NCBI RefSeq assembly: GCF_004340905.1
Contig: NZ_SLXD01000002.1
Span: forward strand, 451,062-515,061
Direction: 5' to 3'
DNA: 64,000 bases
Source: Rubrivivax gelatinosus
GTDB lineage: Bacteria; Pseudomonadota; Gammaproteobacteria; Burkholderiales; Burkholderiaceae_C
A program made the position numbers and the translations under genes. Below are positions 8,385 to 18,047 of this stretch, one piece after another. The notes under the pieces are model-generated. The model was not told where the DNA came from and ran no database searches. It saw only the letters and a program-made list of their open reading frames with translations. How positions within the stretch are numbered: the stretch's first letter is position 1; every line of letters begins with the position of its first letter.

Positions 8385-8696
8385 TCAGTGCATGCGGGCG
8401 GCAAGGCCGCTGGGGTCGGACGGCAGCGGAGGTGACACCGGCGGGCGCGCGGCGATCTCGCGCCACTGGGCCAGCGCACGCCGGACCGAGCTGCGCACCG
8501 GCGGCGCCAGCGCCGCCGCGCGCGAGTCGACGAGCGCGAGGTTCTCGACGACACGGGAAGCGACGAGTTCGCGCTCGCCGCCGTGCGCGGCGCTCGCACA
8601 GCGGCCGAGCGCGACCCAGGTCGCCATCAGCACGGAGGTGGAGGCCAGCAGGGCGTCGGCGACGTCGGGATCGGCAAGAGGATCGGCGTGTTGCAT
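8385..8696 (-). CDS. 103-residue protein of unknown function, first gene behind a Fur-type promoter
   Basis: The product looks soluble and mostly helical, with no signal peptide; the middle (LLASTSVLMATWVALGRCASAAHGG) is Ala-rich with a single Cys, and the C terminus is Pro-rich. I chose the ATG at 8696, which lies 28 bp downstream of the promoter -10 box; a longer frame to 8762 would read through the promoter itself and is unlikely. It is followed by the 44-residue membrane protein. The iron-box promoter suggests a role in iron limitation, but no domain supports a specific function. Confidence 0.65.
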   Translation of the reverse strand: MQHADPLADPDVADALLASTSVLMATWVALGRCASAAHGGERELVASRVVENLALVDSRAAALAPPVRSSVRRALAQWREIAARPPVSPPLPSDPSGLAARMH

Positions 8697-8723
8697 GGTG
8701 GTCAGGGAGCAAACGACGATCCC

Positions 8724-8752
8724 ATCGTATTGAGAATCGTTCTCAACTACAA
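8724..8752 (-). promoter_or_regulatory. Sigma-70 promoter with a Fur box filling the spacer
   Basis: On the minus strand a -35 like TTGTAG (8747-8752) and a -10 like TACGAT (8724-8729) are 17 bp apart. The whole spacer is a perfect 7-bp inverted repeat, TTGAGAATCGTTCTCAA (as read on plus, 8730-8746), the pattern of bacterial Fur boxes. Fur bound there would block RNA polymerase, so the two small genes at 8238-8696 should be induced by iron shortage. Confidence 0.8.
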
Positions 8753-8799
8753 CGGTGTCCATGACCCCGTGGCGGGTTCCACGCCGCGCGGCGCCGCGT

Positions 8800-9804
8800 T
8801 CAGCCGCGCAGCGCGGCGCGCAAGGCGGCCACCGCCGCCGACGGCTGCGCCGACAGGCGCCAGTGGCCGGGCAGGCCGAACGAGGTGGTGTCGCGCACCG
8901 CGACGCCGTGCCGGCGCAGCGCCGCGGCGTCCGGAGCCCCGGGGGGCGGGCGCACGCAGAGGAAGTTGGCCGCGCTGGGCAGGATCTCGAAACCCAGATC
9001 CTCCAGCATCGCCCGCAACTCCGTCAGCCAGCCGCCCAGCGTCAGCCGGGCACCGGCCAGCCAGCGCTGGGTCGCCGGTTCGGTCCAGGTCTCGATCATC
9101 GCCACCGCGTGTGCGCCCAGCGGCCACGACGGTTCGGCCGCGGCCAGCGCGTCGGTCCAGGCGCTGACGTCCCAGTCGACCGCCTCGGGCTCGGGGGCAA
9201 GCGCGTAGGCGCCGCGCAGCCCGCACAGCCCGAGCGCCTTGTTCGGGCCATGGAGCACGAAAGCCGCGTGGCGGTCGGGTGTGCTCCAGCGGCTCGCGCC
9301 GCCCAGGCGCAGCGGGGCGTAGACCGAGTCGAGCACGGTCGGCACACGCGACAGGTCGCGCGGGGGCGGCGCGTCCTGGCCCAGCGGGCTGGACGGCTCG
9401 CCGATCCAGCGCAGCGTCGCCGCGGGGTCGGCGCCGACGGTGACGGCCCGGCCGGCCGCGCGGGCCGCTGCGGCGTAGTCGCCGAAGGCGTGCGCCGGCA
9501 GCGCCACCGCCCCGGGTGACAGCCGCGCCCCGACGGCGGTGATGCGCTGGATGAACTCGCTCGCACTGGCGGCCAGCACGACGCGGGCGGGCTCGACCCG
9601 GTGCCATGCGGCCAGGCGCTCGCGCAGCGCGTGGTAGCCGGGGTCGGGGTAACGCGTCGGATCCACGCGCTGCAGCGCGGCGACGGCGGCCGGGCACGGG
9701 CCGGCGGCGTTGGCGCAGGTCGAGAAGTCCCAGGCCGCAGGCCCGTGGCGGTCGGGGCCGCCGTGCACCCGGCCCGCGGCCGGATCCGATCTCAGGAGGT
9801 CCAT
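8800..9804 (-). CDS. cobC: CobC/CobD-type threonine-phosphate decarboxylase (PLP)
   Basis: PLP-dependent fold-type I enzyme, 334 residues, that makes (R)-1-amino-2-propanol phosphate from threonine phosphate, the linker of cobalamin. The N-terminal WDFSTCANAAGPCP, RYPDPGYHALRERLA and the PLP lysine region HGPNKALGLCGLRGAY (Lys189) fit the family. It is named CobD in Salmonella and CobC in Pseudomonas/Rhodobacter nomenclature. The ATG lies in the end of cbiB (13-bp overlap), preceded by its own AGGAGGT-like site read from the complement only weakly. It is the last gene of the riboswitch-controlled cobalamin operon. Confidence 0.88.
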   Translation of the reverse strand: MDLLRSDPAAGRVHGGPDRHGPAAWDFSTCANAAGPCPAAVAALQRVDPTRYPDPGYHALRERLAAWHRVEPARVVLAASASEFIQRITAVGARLSPGAVALPAHAFGDYAAAARAAGRAVTVGADPAATLRWIGEPSSPLGQDAPPPRDLSRVPTVLDSVYAPLRLGGASRWSTPDRHAAFVLHGPNKALGLCGLRGAYALAPEPEAVDWDVSAWTDALAAAEPSWPLGAHAVAMIETWTEPATQRWLAGARLTLGGWLTELRAMLEDLGFEILPSAANFLCVRPPPGAPDAAALRRHGVAVRDTTSFGLPGHWRLSAQPSAAVAALRAALRG

Positions 9805-10712
9805 GCAAACTCCGCCAGGTGCCACAGCAGCGCCGCCAGCAGCGCGCCCAGCGCGCCGCCGCCGGCGATCGACAGGGCGCGCGTCAGCGCCGCGGCGTCG
9901 GCTTCGACACCGTCTTGATTCAAGGTGTAGACGCCCGGTTTGCCCAGGCGCACGCCCAGGCGCAGCGCCATTGCGCCCATCGGCCAGCCGCCGTTGGGCG
10001 ACGGCGTGCGCGCAGCCTCGCGCGCCAGCGGCGCCCAGCCCAGCGCCGGCCGCCACAGCAGCGCGGCGGTCAGCCGCGCCGGCAGCCAGCCGAGCAGGTC
10101 GTCGGCGCGCGCCGACCACTTGCCGGCCCACTCCCAGCGCCCGCGGTAGCCCCACATCGCGTCCAGCGTGTTGACCGCGCGCCAGGCCCAGGCGCCCGGC
10201 AGCCCGGCAACGCAGAACCAGAACAACGGTGCGACGAAGGAGTCGTTGAGGTTCTCGGCCAGCGTCTCGATCGCGGTCTCGCGCACCTCGCGGGCGTCGA
10301 GCCGCTCGACGTCGCGGCTGCACAGGCTGCGCAGGCGCTGGCGCGCCGCCGGCAGGCCGCCGGTGCCGAACGCGGCGTCGACCGCGGCAACCTCGTCGCG
10401 CAGCATGCGCCAGGCGAACGAGGGCTTGAGCGCCAGCGCCAGCAGCGGCACCGCGGCCCAGGCCGGCAGCATGAACAGCGCCGCCTGCAGCGCCCAGGCG
10501 ATCGTGGCGACGCCGCCGACCACCGCCCACCAGGCCAGCGTGCCGGCGACCAGCGCCGCGCGCGGCGCCAGCGTCGGCAGCCGGCGGTGCAGCGGCATGA
10601 TGGCGTGGCCCAGCCAGGCCACCGGGTGCCAGGCGTCGCGCGGCTCGCCGAAGCGCCGGTCGATCCACCAGGCCAGCGCCAGCGCGGCGGCGAAGACGAG
10701 TGCCGCGTTCAT
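9792..10712 (-). CDS. cbiB: Adenosylcobinamide-phosphate synthase CbiB
   Basis: Membrane amide synthase that attaches aminopropanol phosphate to adenosylcobyric acid (CbiB in Salmonella, CobD in Pseudomonas). 306 residues with several hydrophobic helices; family motifs WWIDRRFGEPRDAWHPVAWLGH at the start, REAAR/RETAIETLAENLNDSFVAPLFW, the NTLDAMWGYR segment and SPNGGWPMGAMALRLGVRLGKPGVY. The ATG overlaps the btuF stop by 4 bp (ATGA), a coupled pair. Its product is used with the CobC product encoded directly downstream. Confidence 0.93.
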   Translation of the reverse strand: MNAALVFAAALALAWWIDRRFGEPRDAWHPVAWLGHAIMPLHRRLPTLAPRAALVAGTLAWWAVVGGVATIAWALQAALFMLPAWAAVPLLALALKPSFAWRMLRDEVAAVDAAFGTGGLPAARQRLRSLCSRDVERLDAREVRETAIETLAENLNDSFVAPLFWFCVAGLPGAWAWRAVNTLDAMWGYRGRWEWAGKWSARADDLLGWLPARLTAALLWRPALGWAPLAREAARTPSPNGGWPMGAMALRLGVRLGKPGVYTLNQDGVEADAAALTRALSIAGGGALGALLAALLWHLAEFAWTS

Positions 10713-11589
10713 CGGCGTGCGGCGGCGGCCTCGGGGGCCAGCCGCTGGAGGCAGTCGACGATCGCCGCGGCGCCTTCGCCCAGGCGCGGGCCGGGGCGGA
10801 TCAGCATCTCGAAACGTTCGGGCGCGAAGCCGCAGACGCGCCCGGCGCGCAGCGCCGGCATCGCCGCCCAGCCGGGCCGCGCCGCCAGCGTCGCGACGTC
10901 GCGCTGCTGCACCAGCAGCAGGTCGGGGTCGGCACGCACGACGAACTCCGGGTTCAGCCTGGGGAAGGCGCCCAGTTCGGCAGGCACGATGTTCACCAGC
11001 CCGAGCCGCGCCAGCGTGTCGCCGACGAAGGAGCCGGCACTCGCGCCCCAGCCGCCGTGCACTTCGAAGAACACGCGTTTGCCACGCAGCGCGGCCGGCA
11101 CGCGGGTGGCCGCGGCGGCGAGTTCCCGGTCCAGGCGCTGCAGCAGGCGTTCGGCCTCGGCGCGGCGCTCCAGCACCTGGCCCAGCGTGCGCACGACCTC
11201 GACGGTGTCGGCGTGGCGCTCGGCATGCACGCGCAGCACACGCAGGCCCAGCGCCTCCAGGCGGTCGCTGGCACGCGACAGGTCCGAGCTCAGCACCAGG
11301 CCGGGCTTGAGCGCGACGACGGCCTCGACGACCGCGTCCTCCATGCCGCCGACACGCGGCAGCCCGGCCAGCGCCGGCGGCCAGTTGGAATAGCGGTCGA
11401 CGCCGACCAGGCGATCGCCGGCACCCAGCGCCCAGACGGTCTCGGTCAGCGACGGCAGCAGCGAGACGATGCGCTGCGGCGAGGGCTCCAGCCACAGCTC
11501 TTTGCCCCGCGCGTCGTGCACGACGATCGGCTCCGCGCCGGCCACGGCGGCGAACAGCATCAGGGCCAGCGCCCAGCACCCCCGCAGCA

Positions 11590-11590
<1 letters not shown>
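10709..11590 (-). CDS. btuF: BtuF-like periplasmic cobalamin-binding protein
   Basis: 293 residues with a signal peptide (about 1-19). It is a class III (helical-backbone) substrate-binding protein: RIVSLLPSLTETVWALGAGDRLVGVDRYSNWP is the classic start, followed by VEAVVALKPGLVLSS. It should carry corrinoids that enter through the receptor encoded upstream (btuB). No BtuC permease or BtuD ATPase gene is in the window, so the transporter must be elsewhere, or this protein delivers to another system. It overlaps its neighbours by 1 bp and 4 bp. Confidence 0.88.
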
Positions 11591-12906
<1,316 letters not shown>

Positions 12907-12917
12907 CTTCCCTCCCC

Positions 12918-14759
12918 TCAAAGTGTCCAGCGCAGCGCGACGGACGCGCTGCGCCCGGCGACCGCGTAGCTGCGCGCCAGCGCGTAGTCCTTGCCACCGG
13001 CATTGTCGATGCGCGCCTGCAGCTTGAGGCCCTCGCCGAGCCGGCGTTCGGCGCTCAGGTTGACGAGACCGTAGCCGCCCAGGCGGCGGGTGTTGGCGGC
13101 GTCGTCCCAGCGTTGGCCGGCAGCCTGGACCTCGGCGCCGAGCTGCCAGCCGGCGAGCTCGGTGTCGGCGCCCAGCGTCGCCAGGCGGCGGGCGCGGCGC
13201 GCGATCAGCGTGCCAGTCAGCTCGTTCTTCGGCTCGTGGAAGTCGAGCGAGCCGCGCAGCGCCAGCGCGCCGACGCGCGTGCGGCCGGACAGCGTCAGGC
13301 CCTCGTAGCTCGCCTTGCCGACGTTCTCGTAGCAGCCGGAGGTCGAGGTGCAGGGCCCGGCGGCGCCGAACGCGATCAGCTCGTCGACCTTGTTGCGCCA
13401 CGCGACGAGGCCCAGTTCGTCGTCGCCGGCACTGCGGCGCAGGCCGAACTCGAGGTTGCGGCCGGTCTCGGGCACGAGGTCCGGGTTGCCGTACTGGCTG
13501 AAACGCTGGTAGAGCGTGGGCGCGCGAAACGAGGTCGCGGCCGAGGCCGTGAACCGCCAGGTGGACGCGAAGCGCCAGCCCCAGGCCAGGCTGCCGGTGC
13601 TCTTGGTGCCGAACTCGCTGTCGTCGTCGTGGCGGGCATGGGCCTGCAGCGAGTGCGCGCCGAACTCGCCGCGCCAGCCGACGGCGACGCCGTTCTGCGC
13701 GCGCTCGCCGGCCAGGCGCGCGCTGCGGGCGGTCGCCGGGTTCTCCAGCCGGTCCTCGCGGCGCTCGAGCGTCAGCGACAGGCGCTGGCCGGCGGCGACA
13801 CGCTGCTCGTGCTGCAGCACGAGGTCACGCAGCCGGGTCTCGGTGCGGTAGGGGCTGGGCTCGGTCTCGTAGCTGCCCTGCGACTCGGACAGGCGGGCGC
13901 TGCTCAGCGCGTCGTCGTTCCACTGGCCGCGCCAGGCCAGCGCGCCGGTGCGCAGCTCGTGGTGCGACAGGTCGTCGTCGGTGGTGCTGCCGTCGTACTG
14001 CGCGTGCAGATGGCTTTCCAGGAAGGAGGCCTCGACGCGGTGCTCGGGCGCGAACTGCCAGCCGGCGCGCGCCTGCAGCGAGCCGCGGCGCCAGCCGTCG
14101 GCGTCGGGGTTCTGGCCTTCCCGGGCGCTGAAGCCGTTGCTGTCGCTCCAGCCGGCCGACAGCGCGTAGTCGACGCTGCCGGTGGCGCCGGACAGGCCGG
14201 CGTCGGCCTGGCGCGTGCCGCGGCTGCCCCAGCCCAGGCCGCCGCGGGTGCGCAGCGCGCCCTGGCCGCGGCGCGTGAAGAGCTGCACGACGCCGCCGAC
14301 GGCGTCCGAGCCGTAGACCGCCGCCGCCGGCCCGCGCAGCACCTCGATGCGCTCGATGCGCTCCAGCGGGATCTGCTCCCAGGGCGCACCGCCGGTGCTC
14401 TGCGAGTCGACACGCACGCCGTCGACGTAGACCGCGGTATGGCGCGTCTCGCCGCCGCGCACGTAGACGCTGGTGCTGGTGCCCGGGCCGCCGTTGCGCG
14501 CGATCTCGATGCCCGGCAGGCGGGCCAGCAGGTCGGCGACGTTGCTCGCGCCGCTGCGCTCGATCGTGCTGCGCTCGACGAGCGAAACGTCGCCCAGCGT
14601 CTGCGACAGCCGCTCTTCGAGGCGGCTGGCGGTGATGACGATCGGGTCTTCGCCGGCCTGGGCGAAGGCGGCCGGACAGACGGCAGCGGCAAGCACGAGA
14701 CGGGCAGCAAGAGCGCAGCAGCGCGGCGGGGCGTTGCCGCCCGGGACGGAAGTCGACAT
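12918..14759 (-). CDS. btuB: TonB-dependent vitamin B12 receptor BtuB
   Basis: Outer-membrane receptor, 613 residues. A signal peptide (to about residue 33) precedes a TonB-box-like DPIVITASR, a plug domain (VADLLARLPGIEIARNGGPGTSTSVYVRGG, YVDGVRVDS, VLRGPAAAVYGSDAVGGVVQLFTRRG) and a beta-barrel that ends in the usual aromatic-rich strand (SVALRWTL). The start at 14759 gives a proper signal peptide; longer frames read into the riboswitch. The cobalamin riboswitch 82 bp upstream fixes the substrate as a corrinoid. It heads the btuB-cobB-btuF-cbiB-cobC operon. Confidence 0.93.
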   Translation of the reverse strand: MSTSVPGGNAPPRCCALAARLVLAAAVCPAAFAQAGEDPIVITASRLEERLSQTLGDVSLVERSTIERSGASNVADLLARLPGIEIARNGGPGTSTSVYVRGGETRHTAVYVDGVRVDSQSTGGAPWEQIPLERIERIEVLRGPAAAVYGSDAVGGVVQLFTRRGQGALRTRGGLGWGSRGTRQADAGLSGATGSVDYALSAGWSDSNGFSAREGQNPDADGWRRGSLQARAGWQFAPEHRVEASFLESHLHAQYDGSTTDDDLSHHELRTGALAWRGQWNDDALSSARLSESQGSYETEPSPYRTETRLRDLVLQHEQRVAAGQRLSLTLERREDRLENPATARSARLAGERAQNGVAVGWRGEFGAHSLQAHARHDDDSEFGTKSTGSLAWGWRFASTWRFTASAATSFRAPTLYQRFSQYGNPDLVPETGRNLEFGLRRSAGDDELGLVAWRNKVDELIAFGAAGPCTSTSGCYENVGKASYEGLTLSGRTRVGALALRGSLDFHEPKNELTGTLIARRARRLATLGADTELAGWQLGAEVQAAGQRWDDAANTRRLGGYGLVNLSAERRLGEGLKLQARIDNAGGKDYALARSYAVAGRSASVALRWTL

Positions 14760-14840
14760 GGAAAAGTCAGAGTCGGCGCGGCCGACCACCTCCCCGCAGC
14801 CGCCGCTGTACGGTGCACGCGCAGCCTGCGCACGCACCCC

Positions 14841-15051
14841 CTCGTTGGCCGGTATCCGGGCTGGCGGTGCGACTCGTGTGCCCTTCCCAGGTGTTCACCC
14901 AGTGGATTCGACACGAGCGGAAGCCTGCGAAGGCTCCGACCGCTTACCGTTGCGGGGGCAGCTCAGGTTGGGGGCGCGGCGCGACGCCGTGTCGCCCCTT
15001 CCTGATTCCCGTTGAACTGTCCCGGACGACGCCGGGGACGAGCACCAACGG
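14841..15051 (-). promoter_or_regulatory. Cobalamin riboswitch
   Basis: Read on the minus strand, the element has closing arms CGTTGG (15045-15050 complement) and CCAACG (14843-14848 complement), the GGGAA segment, the core GCCCCCGCAACGGTAAGCGG, the CCACTGGGT...TGGGAAGG arm and the B12 box AGCCCGGATACCGGCC (14848-14863). All conserved parts are in order. It ends 82 bp before btuB and should shut off the operon when adenosylcobalamin is abundant. The remaining 15052-15215 shows no gene and probably carries the promoters of btuB and of the divergent YeeE gene. Confidence 0.95.
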
Positions 15052-15215
15052 CGCGCATGATAGGCAAGGCCTCGCCGGCGTCGGGACACGTTGCGCGTTT
15101 CCTTGACGACAATCAAGCGCGCCTCGGCCGTCTTCCTCGCCCGGCGCCCAAGCTCATGCGCATCGCGCAAGAGCCGTGCGCCGGGACGACCGGCAGCCGC
15201 CGCGACAATGCCGCC

Positions 15216-16331
15216 ATGCCCACTGCGGAAGAACTCGACGCCCACCTGCGCCTGCTGCTGGCCGGCGCCTTCGTCATCGGCGCGGCCTTCGGTGCCGTCT
15301 CGCAGCGCACCCGGTTCTGCACCATGGGCGCGCTGGCCGACGTCTTCGCCTTCGGCGACCACACGCGGCTGCGGGCCTGGGTCGCGGCCGTCGCCGTCGC
15401 GGTGCTGGGCTTTCACCTGATGGTGGGCCTGGGCTGGGTGCGCGCAGGCGACAGCCAGTACGGCGGCCCGCGCGTGGGCTGGCTGTCGGCGCTGGCCGGC
15501 GGCGCGATGTTCGGTGTCGGCATGGTGCTGGCATCGGGCTGCGCGGCACGCAACCTGGTGCGCCTGGGCGGCGGCAGCCTGAAGTCGCTGGTCGTCGTCT
15601 TCGTCGTCGGCGCCAGCGGCTTCGCGGCGATGAAGGGCGTGAGCGCCGTGCTGCGCGTGGCCAGCGTCGACCGCGTCGCCTTCGAGCTGCCGGCCGGCCA
15701 GGACGCGGCCGGTGCGCTGGCCGTCGCCACCGGCCTGCCGCTGCAGACGCTCGCCCCCTGGCTCGGCGCGGCGGTGGCCGCGGCGCTGCTGGCCTGGGTG
15801 CTGGCACGGCCCGAAGGCCGCGGCCGCGAGGTCGCCGGCGGCGCGGCCATCGGTGCGCTGGTGGTCGCCGCCTGGTGGCTGTCGGGCCGGCTGGGTTTCG
15901 TGCCCGAACACCCCGAGACACTGGAGCCGGCCTTCCTGGCGACGAACTCGCGGCGCATGGAGTCGCTGAGCCTGGTCGCGCCGCTGGCCTGGGGGCTGGA
16001 CTGGCTGTTGTTCTTCAGCGACAGCCGCAAGACGCTGACGGTCGGCATCTGCAGCGCCGCCGGCATCGTCGCCGGTTCGGCCCTGGCCGCGATGGCCACA
16101 CGCAGCTTTCGCTGGGAGGGTTTCGCCGGCACCGAGGACACGGCGCTGCACCTGTGCGGGGCGGTCCTGATGGGGACCGGCGGGGTCACCGCGCTAGGCT
16201 GCACCGTCGGGCAAGGCATCGCAGGCCTGTCGACGCTTTGCGCACAAAGCGCCATCGCCGTCTCGGCGATGGTCCTCGGCGGCTTCGCGGGCCTGCAGTT
16301 CCAGCGCTGGCGCGTCGAGCGCGGCGCCTGA
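15216..16331 (+). CDS. YeeE/YedE-family sulfur-compound transporter
   Basis: Inner-membrane protein, 371 residues, with about nine to ten hydrophobic helices. The family's conserved cysteines are present: RTRFCTMGAL (Cys35), SGCAARN (Cys109) and LGCTVGQG near residue 330. Family members such as TsuA import thiosulfate through these cysteines. It is followed after 38 bp by a cytochrome c and a flavocytochrome c flavoprotein, so it probably moves a reduced sulfur species for this oxidation system. The ATG at 15216 has no strong ribosome-binding site; the frame is open further upstream. Confidence 0.85.
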   Translation: MPTAEELDAHLRLLLAGAFVIGAAFGAVSQRTRFCTMGALADVFAFGDHTRLRAWVAAVAVAVLGFHLMVGLGWVRAGDSQYGGPRVGWLSALAGGAMFGVGMVLASGCAARNLVRLGGGSLKSLVVVFVVGASGFAAMKGVSAVLRVASVDRVAFELPAGQDAAGALAVATGLPLQTLAPWLGAAVAAALLAWVLARPEGRGREVAGGAAIGALVVAAWWLSGRLGFVPEHPETLEPAFLATNSRRMESLSLVAPLAWGLDWLLFFSDSRKTLTVGICSAAGIVAGSALAAMATRSFRWEGFAGTEDTALHLCGAVLMGTGGVTALGCTVGQGIAGLSTLCAQSAIAVSAMVLGGFAGLQFQRWRVERGA

Positions 16332-16369
16332 CGGCCCGACACCCCGATCCACGACCGGAGGAACCGAAC

Positions 16370-16708
16370 ATGAGATCGCCGATGCGACCGCTGCTGGTCG
16401 CGCTGGGCGCCGCGAGCCTGGCACTGCCGGCCGCCGCCGAGCTGCGAGCCGACGAGGCGCTGGCCGCGCGCTCGGTGGCCGCCACCTGCGCCAACTGCCA
16501 CGGCACCGACGGCCGCTCGCGCACCGCGATCAAGTCGCTGGCGGGGCAGCCGGCCGAGCGCATCCTGCAGTCGATCGCCGACTACCGCAGCGGTGCGCAG
16601 CCGTCGACGATCATGGCGCAGATCCTGCGCGGCTACAGCGACGAGCAGCTGCGGCTGGCGGCGCACTGGTTCGCGGCGCAGCCGGCCCGGCCGGCCGGCG
16701 CCCGCTAG
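16370..16708 (+). CDS. Monoheme cytochrome c, probable FccA-like subunit
   Basis: Small periplasmic cytochrome, 112 residues: signal peptide (about 1-23), one CANCH heme site (Cys40-His44) followed by GTDGRS, and a C-terminal helix that could supply the Met ligand (TIMAQILRGYSDEQLRLAAHWFA). GGAGG lies 8 bp before the ATG. The next gene, 10 bp downstream, is the flavoprotein of sulfide dehydrogenase, so this should be its electron-accepting heme subunit. Classical FccA has two hemes; this one is the shorter single-heme form. Confidence 0.87.
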   Translation: MRSPMRPLLVALGAASLALPAAAELRADEALAARSVAATCANCHGTDGRSRTAIKSLAGQPAERILQSIADYRSGAQPSTIMAQILRGYSDEQLRLAAHWFAAQPARPAGAR

Positions 16709-16718
16709 GAGCGCGGCG

Positions 16719-18005
16719 ATGCAGCATCCCGAACGTTTCGCCCTGTCGCGCCGCCGCCTGCTGGGCGCCGGGCTGGCCGGTGGCACGCTGGCGCTGGCCG
16801 GCTGCGCCGGCAGCCGCGTCGCCAAGCCGACACCCGGGCGCGTCGTCGTCGTCGGCGGCGGTTATGGCGGCGCCACCGCGGCGCGCTACCTGCGCCTGTG
16901 GGGCGGTGTCGAGGTCACGCTGGTCGAACGCGAGGCGGCCTTCGTCTCCTGCCCGATCTCCAACCTGGTGCTCGGCGGCTGGCGCACGCTGGCCGACATC
17001 ACGCGCGGCTACGACGGCCTGGCCGCCGCCGGCGTCAAGCTCGTGCGCGGCGAAGCGGTGGCGATCGACACCGAACGCCGGCTGCTGCATCTGGCCGACG
17101 GCAGCACCCTGCCCTGGGACCGGCTGATCGTCGCGCCCGGCATCGATTTCGACACCGCGGGCATCCCGGGGCTGCAGCCGGCGCTGGACGCCGGCACCGT
17201 GACCCACGCCTGGAAGGCCGGCCCGCAGACGCTGGCGCTGCGCCGCCAGCTCGAGGCCCTGCCCGACGGCGGTGTCGTCGCGATCACGATCCCGCGTGCG
17301 CCGTTCCGCTGCCCGCCAGGGCCTTACGAACGCGCGGCCGTCATCGGCAGCTGGCTGAAGCAGGCGCGGCCGCGCGCCAAGCTGCTGCTGCTCGATGCCA
17401 ACACCGAGATCCAGTCGAAGAAGGCCTTGTTCCAGCGCGCCTTCGGCGAACACCTGAAAGGCATCGTCGAGTACCGCCCCGACGCCGAGCTGCGCGAGGT
17501 CCACGGCCGCCTGGCGCGTTTCGACTTCGAGGACGTCAAGGCCGACGTGCTCAACGTCATCCCGCCGCAGCGGGCCGGCCGGCTGGCGCAGGACGCGGGG
17601 CTGGTGACGGTCAACGGGCGCTGGGTGGGTGTCGACTGGCTGACGCTGGAGTCGCAGGCGCTGCCGGGCGTGCACGTGCTCGGCGACGCCACCTTCTCGG
17701 CGCCGCTGATGCCCAAGAGCGGGCACATGGCCAACCAGCACGCCAAGGTGGTGGCGGCGGCGGTGATCCAGCGGCTGCGCGGCGAGCCGGTGAACCCGGC
17801 GCCGCTGGTGATGAACACCTGCTACAGCTACCTGTCGGCGACGCACGCGGTGCACGTCGCCTCGGTGCACCCCTACGACGCCGCCGAGAAGACCTTCAAG
17901 GCGGTGCCGGCCTCGGTCGGCGTGTCCAGGGACTGGAACACCGCCGAGGCGCTGTACGCGCAAGCCTGGGCCGAGAACATCTGGGCCGACGCGCTGGCGC
18001 TGTGA
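16719..18005 (+). CDS. fccB: Flavocytochrome c sulfide dehydrogenase flavoprotein subunit
   Basis: Periplasmic FAD protein that oxidises sulfide to sulfur/polysulfide and passes electrons to the cytochrome encoded just upstream. 428 residues. A twin-arginine signal (SRRRLLGAGLAGG, 10-22) predicts folded export. The FAD-binding GGGYGGATAAR motif is at about 46-57. The two redox-active cysteines are in place: Cys78 in VSCPISNLVLGG and Cys368 in NTCYSYLS. The C-terminal part matches the FCSD flavin-binding domain. AGGAG precedes the ATG. The order YeeE-cytochrome-fccB suggests one operon. Confidence 0.94.
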   Translation: MQHPERFALSRRRLLGAGLAGGTLALAGCAGSRVAKPTPGRVVVVGGGYGGATAARYLRLWGGVEVTLVEREAAFVSCPISNLVLGGWRTLADITRGYDGLAAAGVKLVRGEAVAIDTERRLLHLADGSTLPWDRLIVAPGIDFDTAGIPGLQPALDAGTVTHAWKAGPQTLALRRQLEALPDGGVVAITIPRAPFRCPPGPYERAAVIGSWLKQARPRAKLLLLDANTEIQSKKALFQRAFGEHLKGIVEYRPDAELREVHGRLARFDFEDVKADVLNVIPPQRAGRLAQDAGLVTVNGRWVGVDWLTLESQALPGVHVLGDATFSAPLMPKSGHMANQHAKVVAAAVIQRLRGEPVNPAPLVMNTCYSYLSATHAVHVASVHPYDAAEKTFKAVPASVGVSRDWNTAEALYAQAWAENIWADALAL

Positions 18006-18010
18006 GCTTG

Positions 18011-18038
18011 CGGGCGGCACCCGCGGGGGTGCCGCCCG
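18011..18038. terminator. Hairpin between convergent genes, likely terminator
   Basis: A 10-bp perfect inverted repeat (CGGGCGGCAC / GTGCCGCCCG) with an 8-base loop lies between the stop of fccB and the stop of the convergent binding-protein gene. There is no T-run on either side, so it is a weak or factor-assisted terminator. Confidence 0.5.
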
Positions 18039-18047
18039 CCGCCGCCG

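Noticed and set aside
12918..15005. Plus-strand 630-codon frame antisense to btuB
   Set aside because: Composition is repetitive Ala/Gly/Arg/Val and it covers the riboswitch; no domain.
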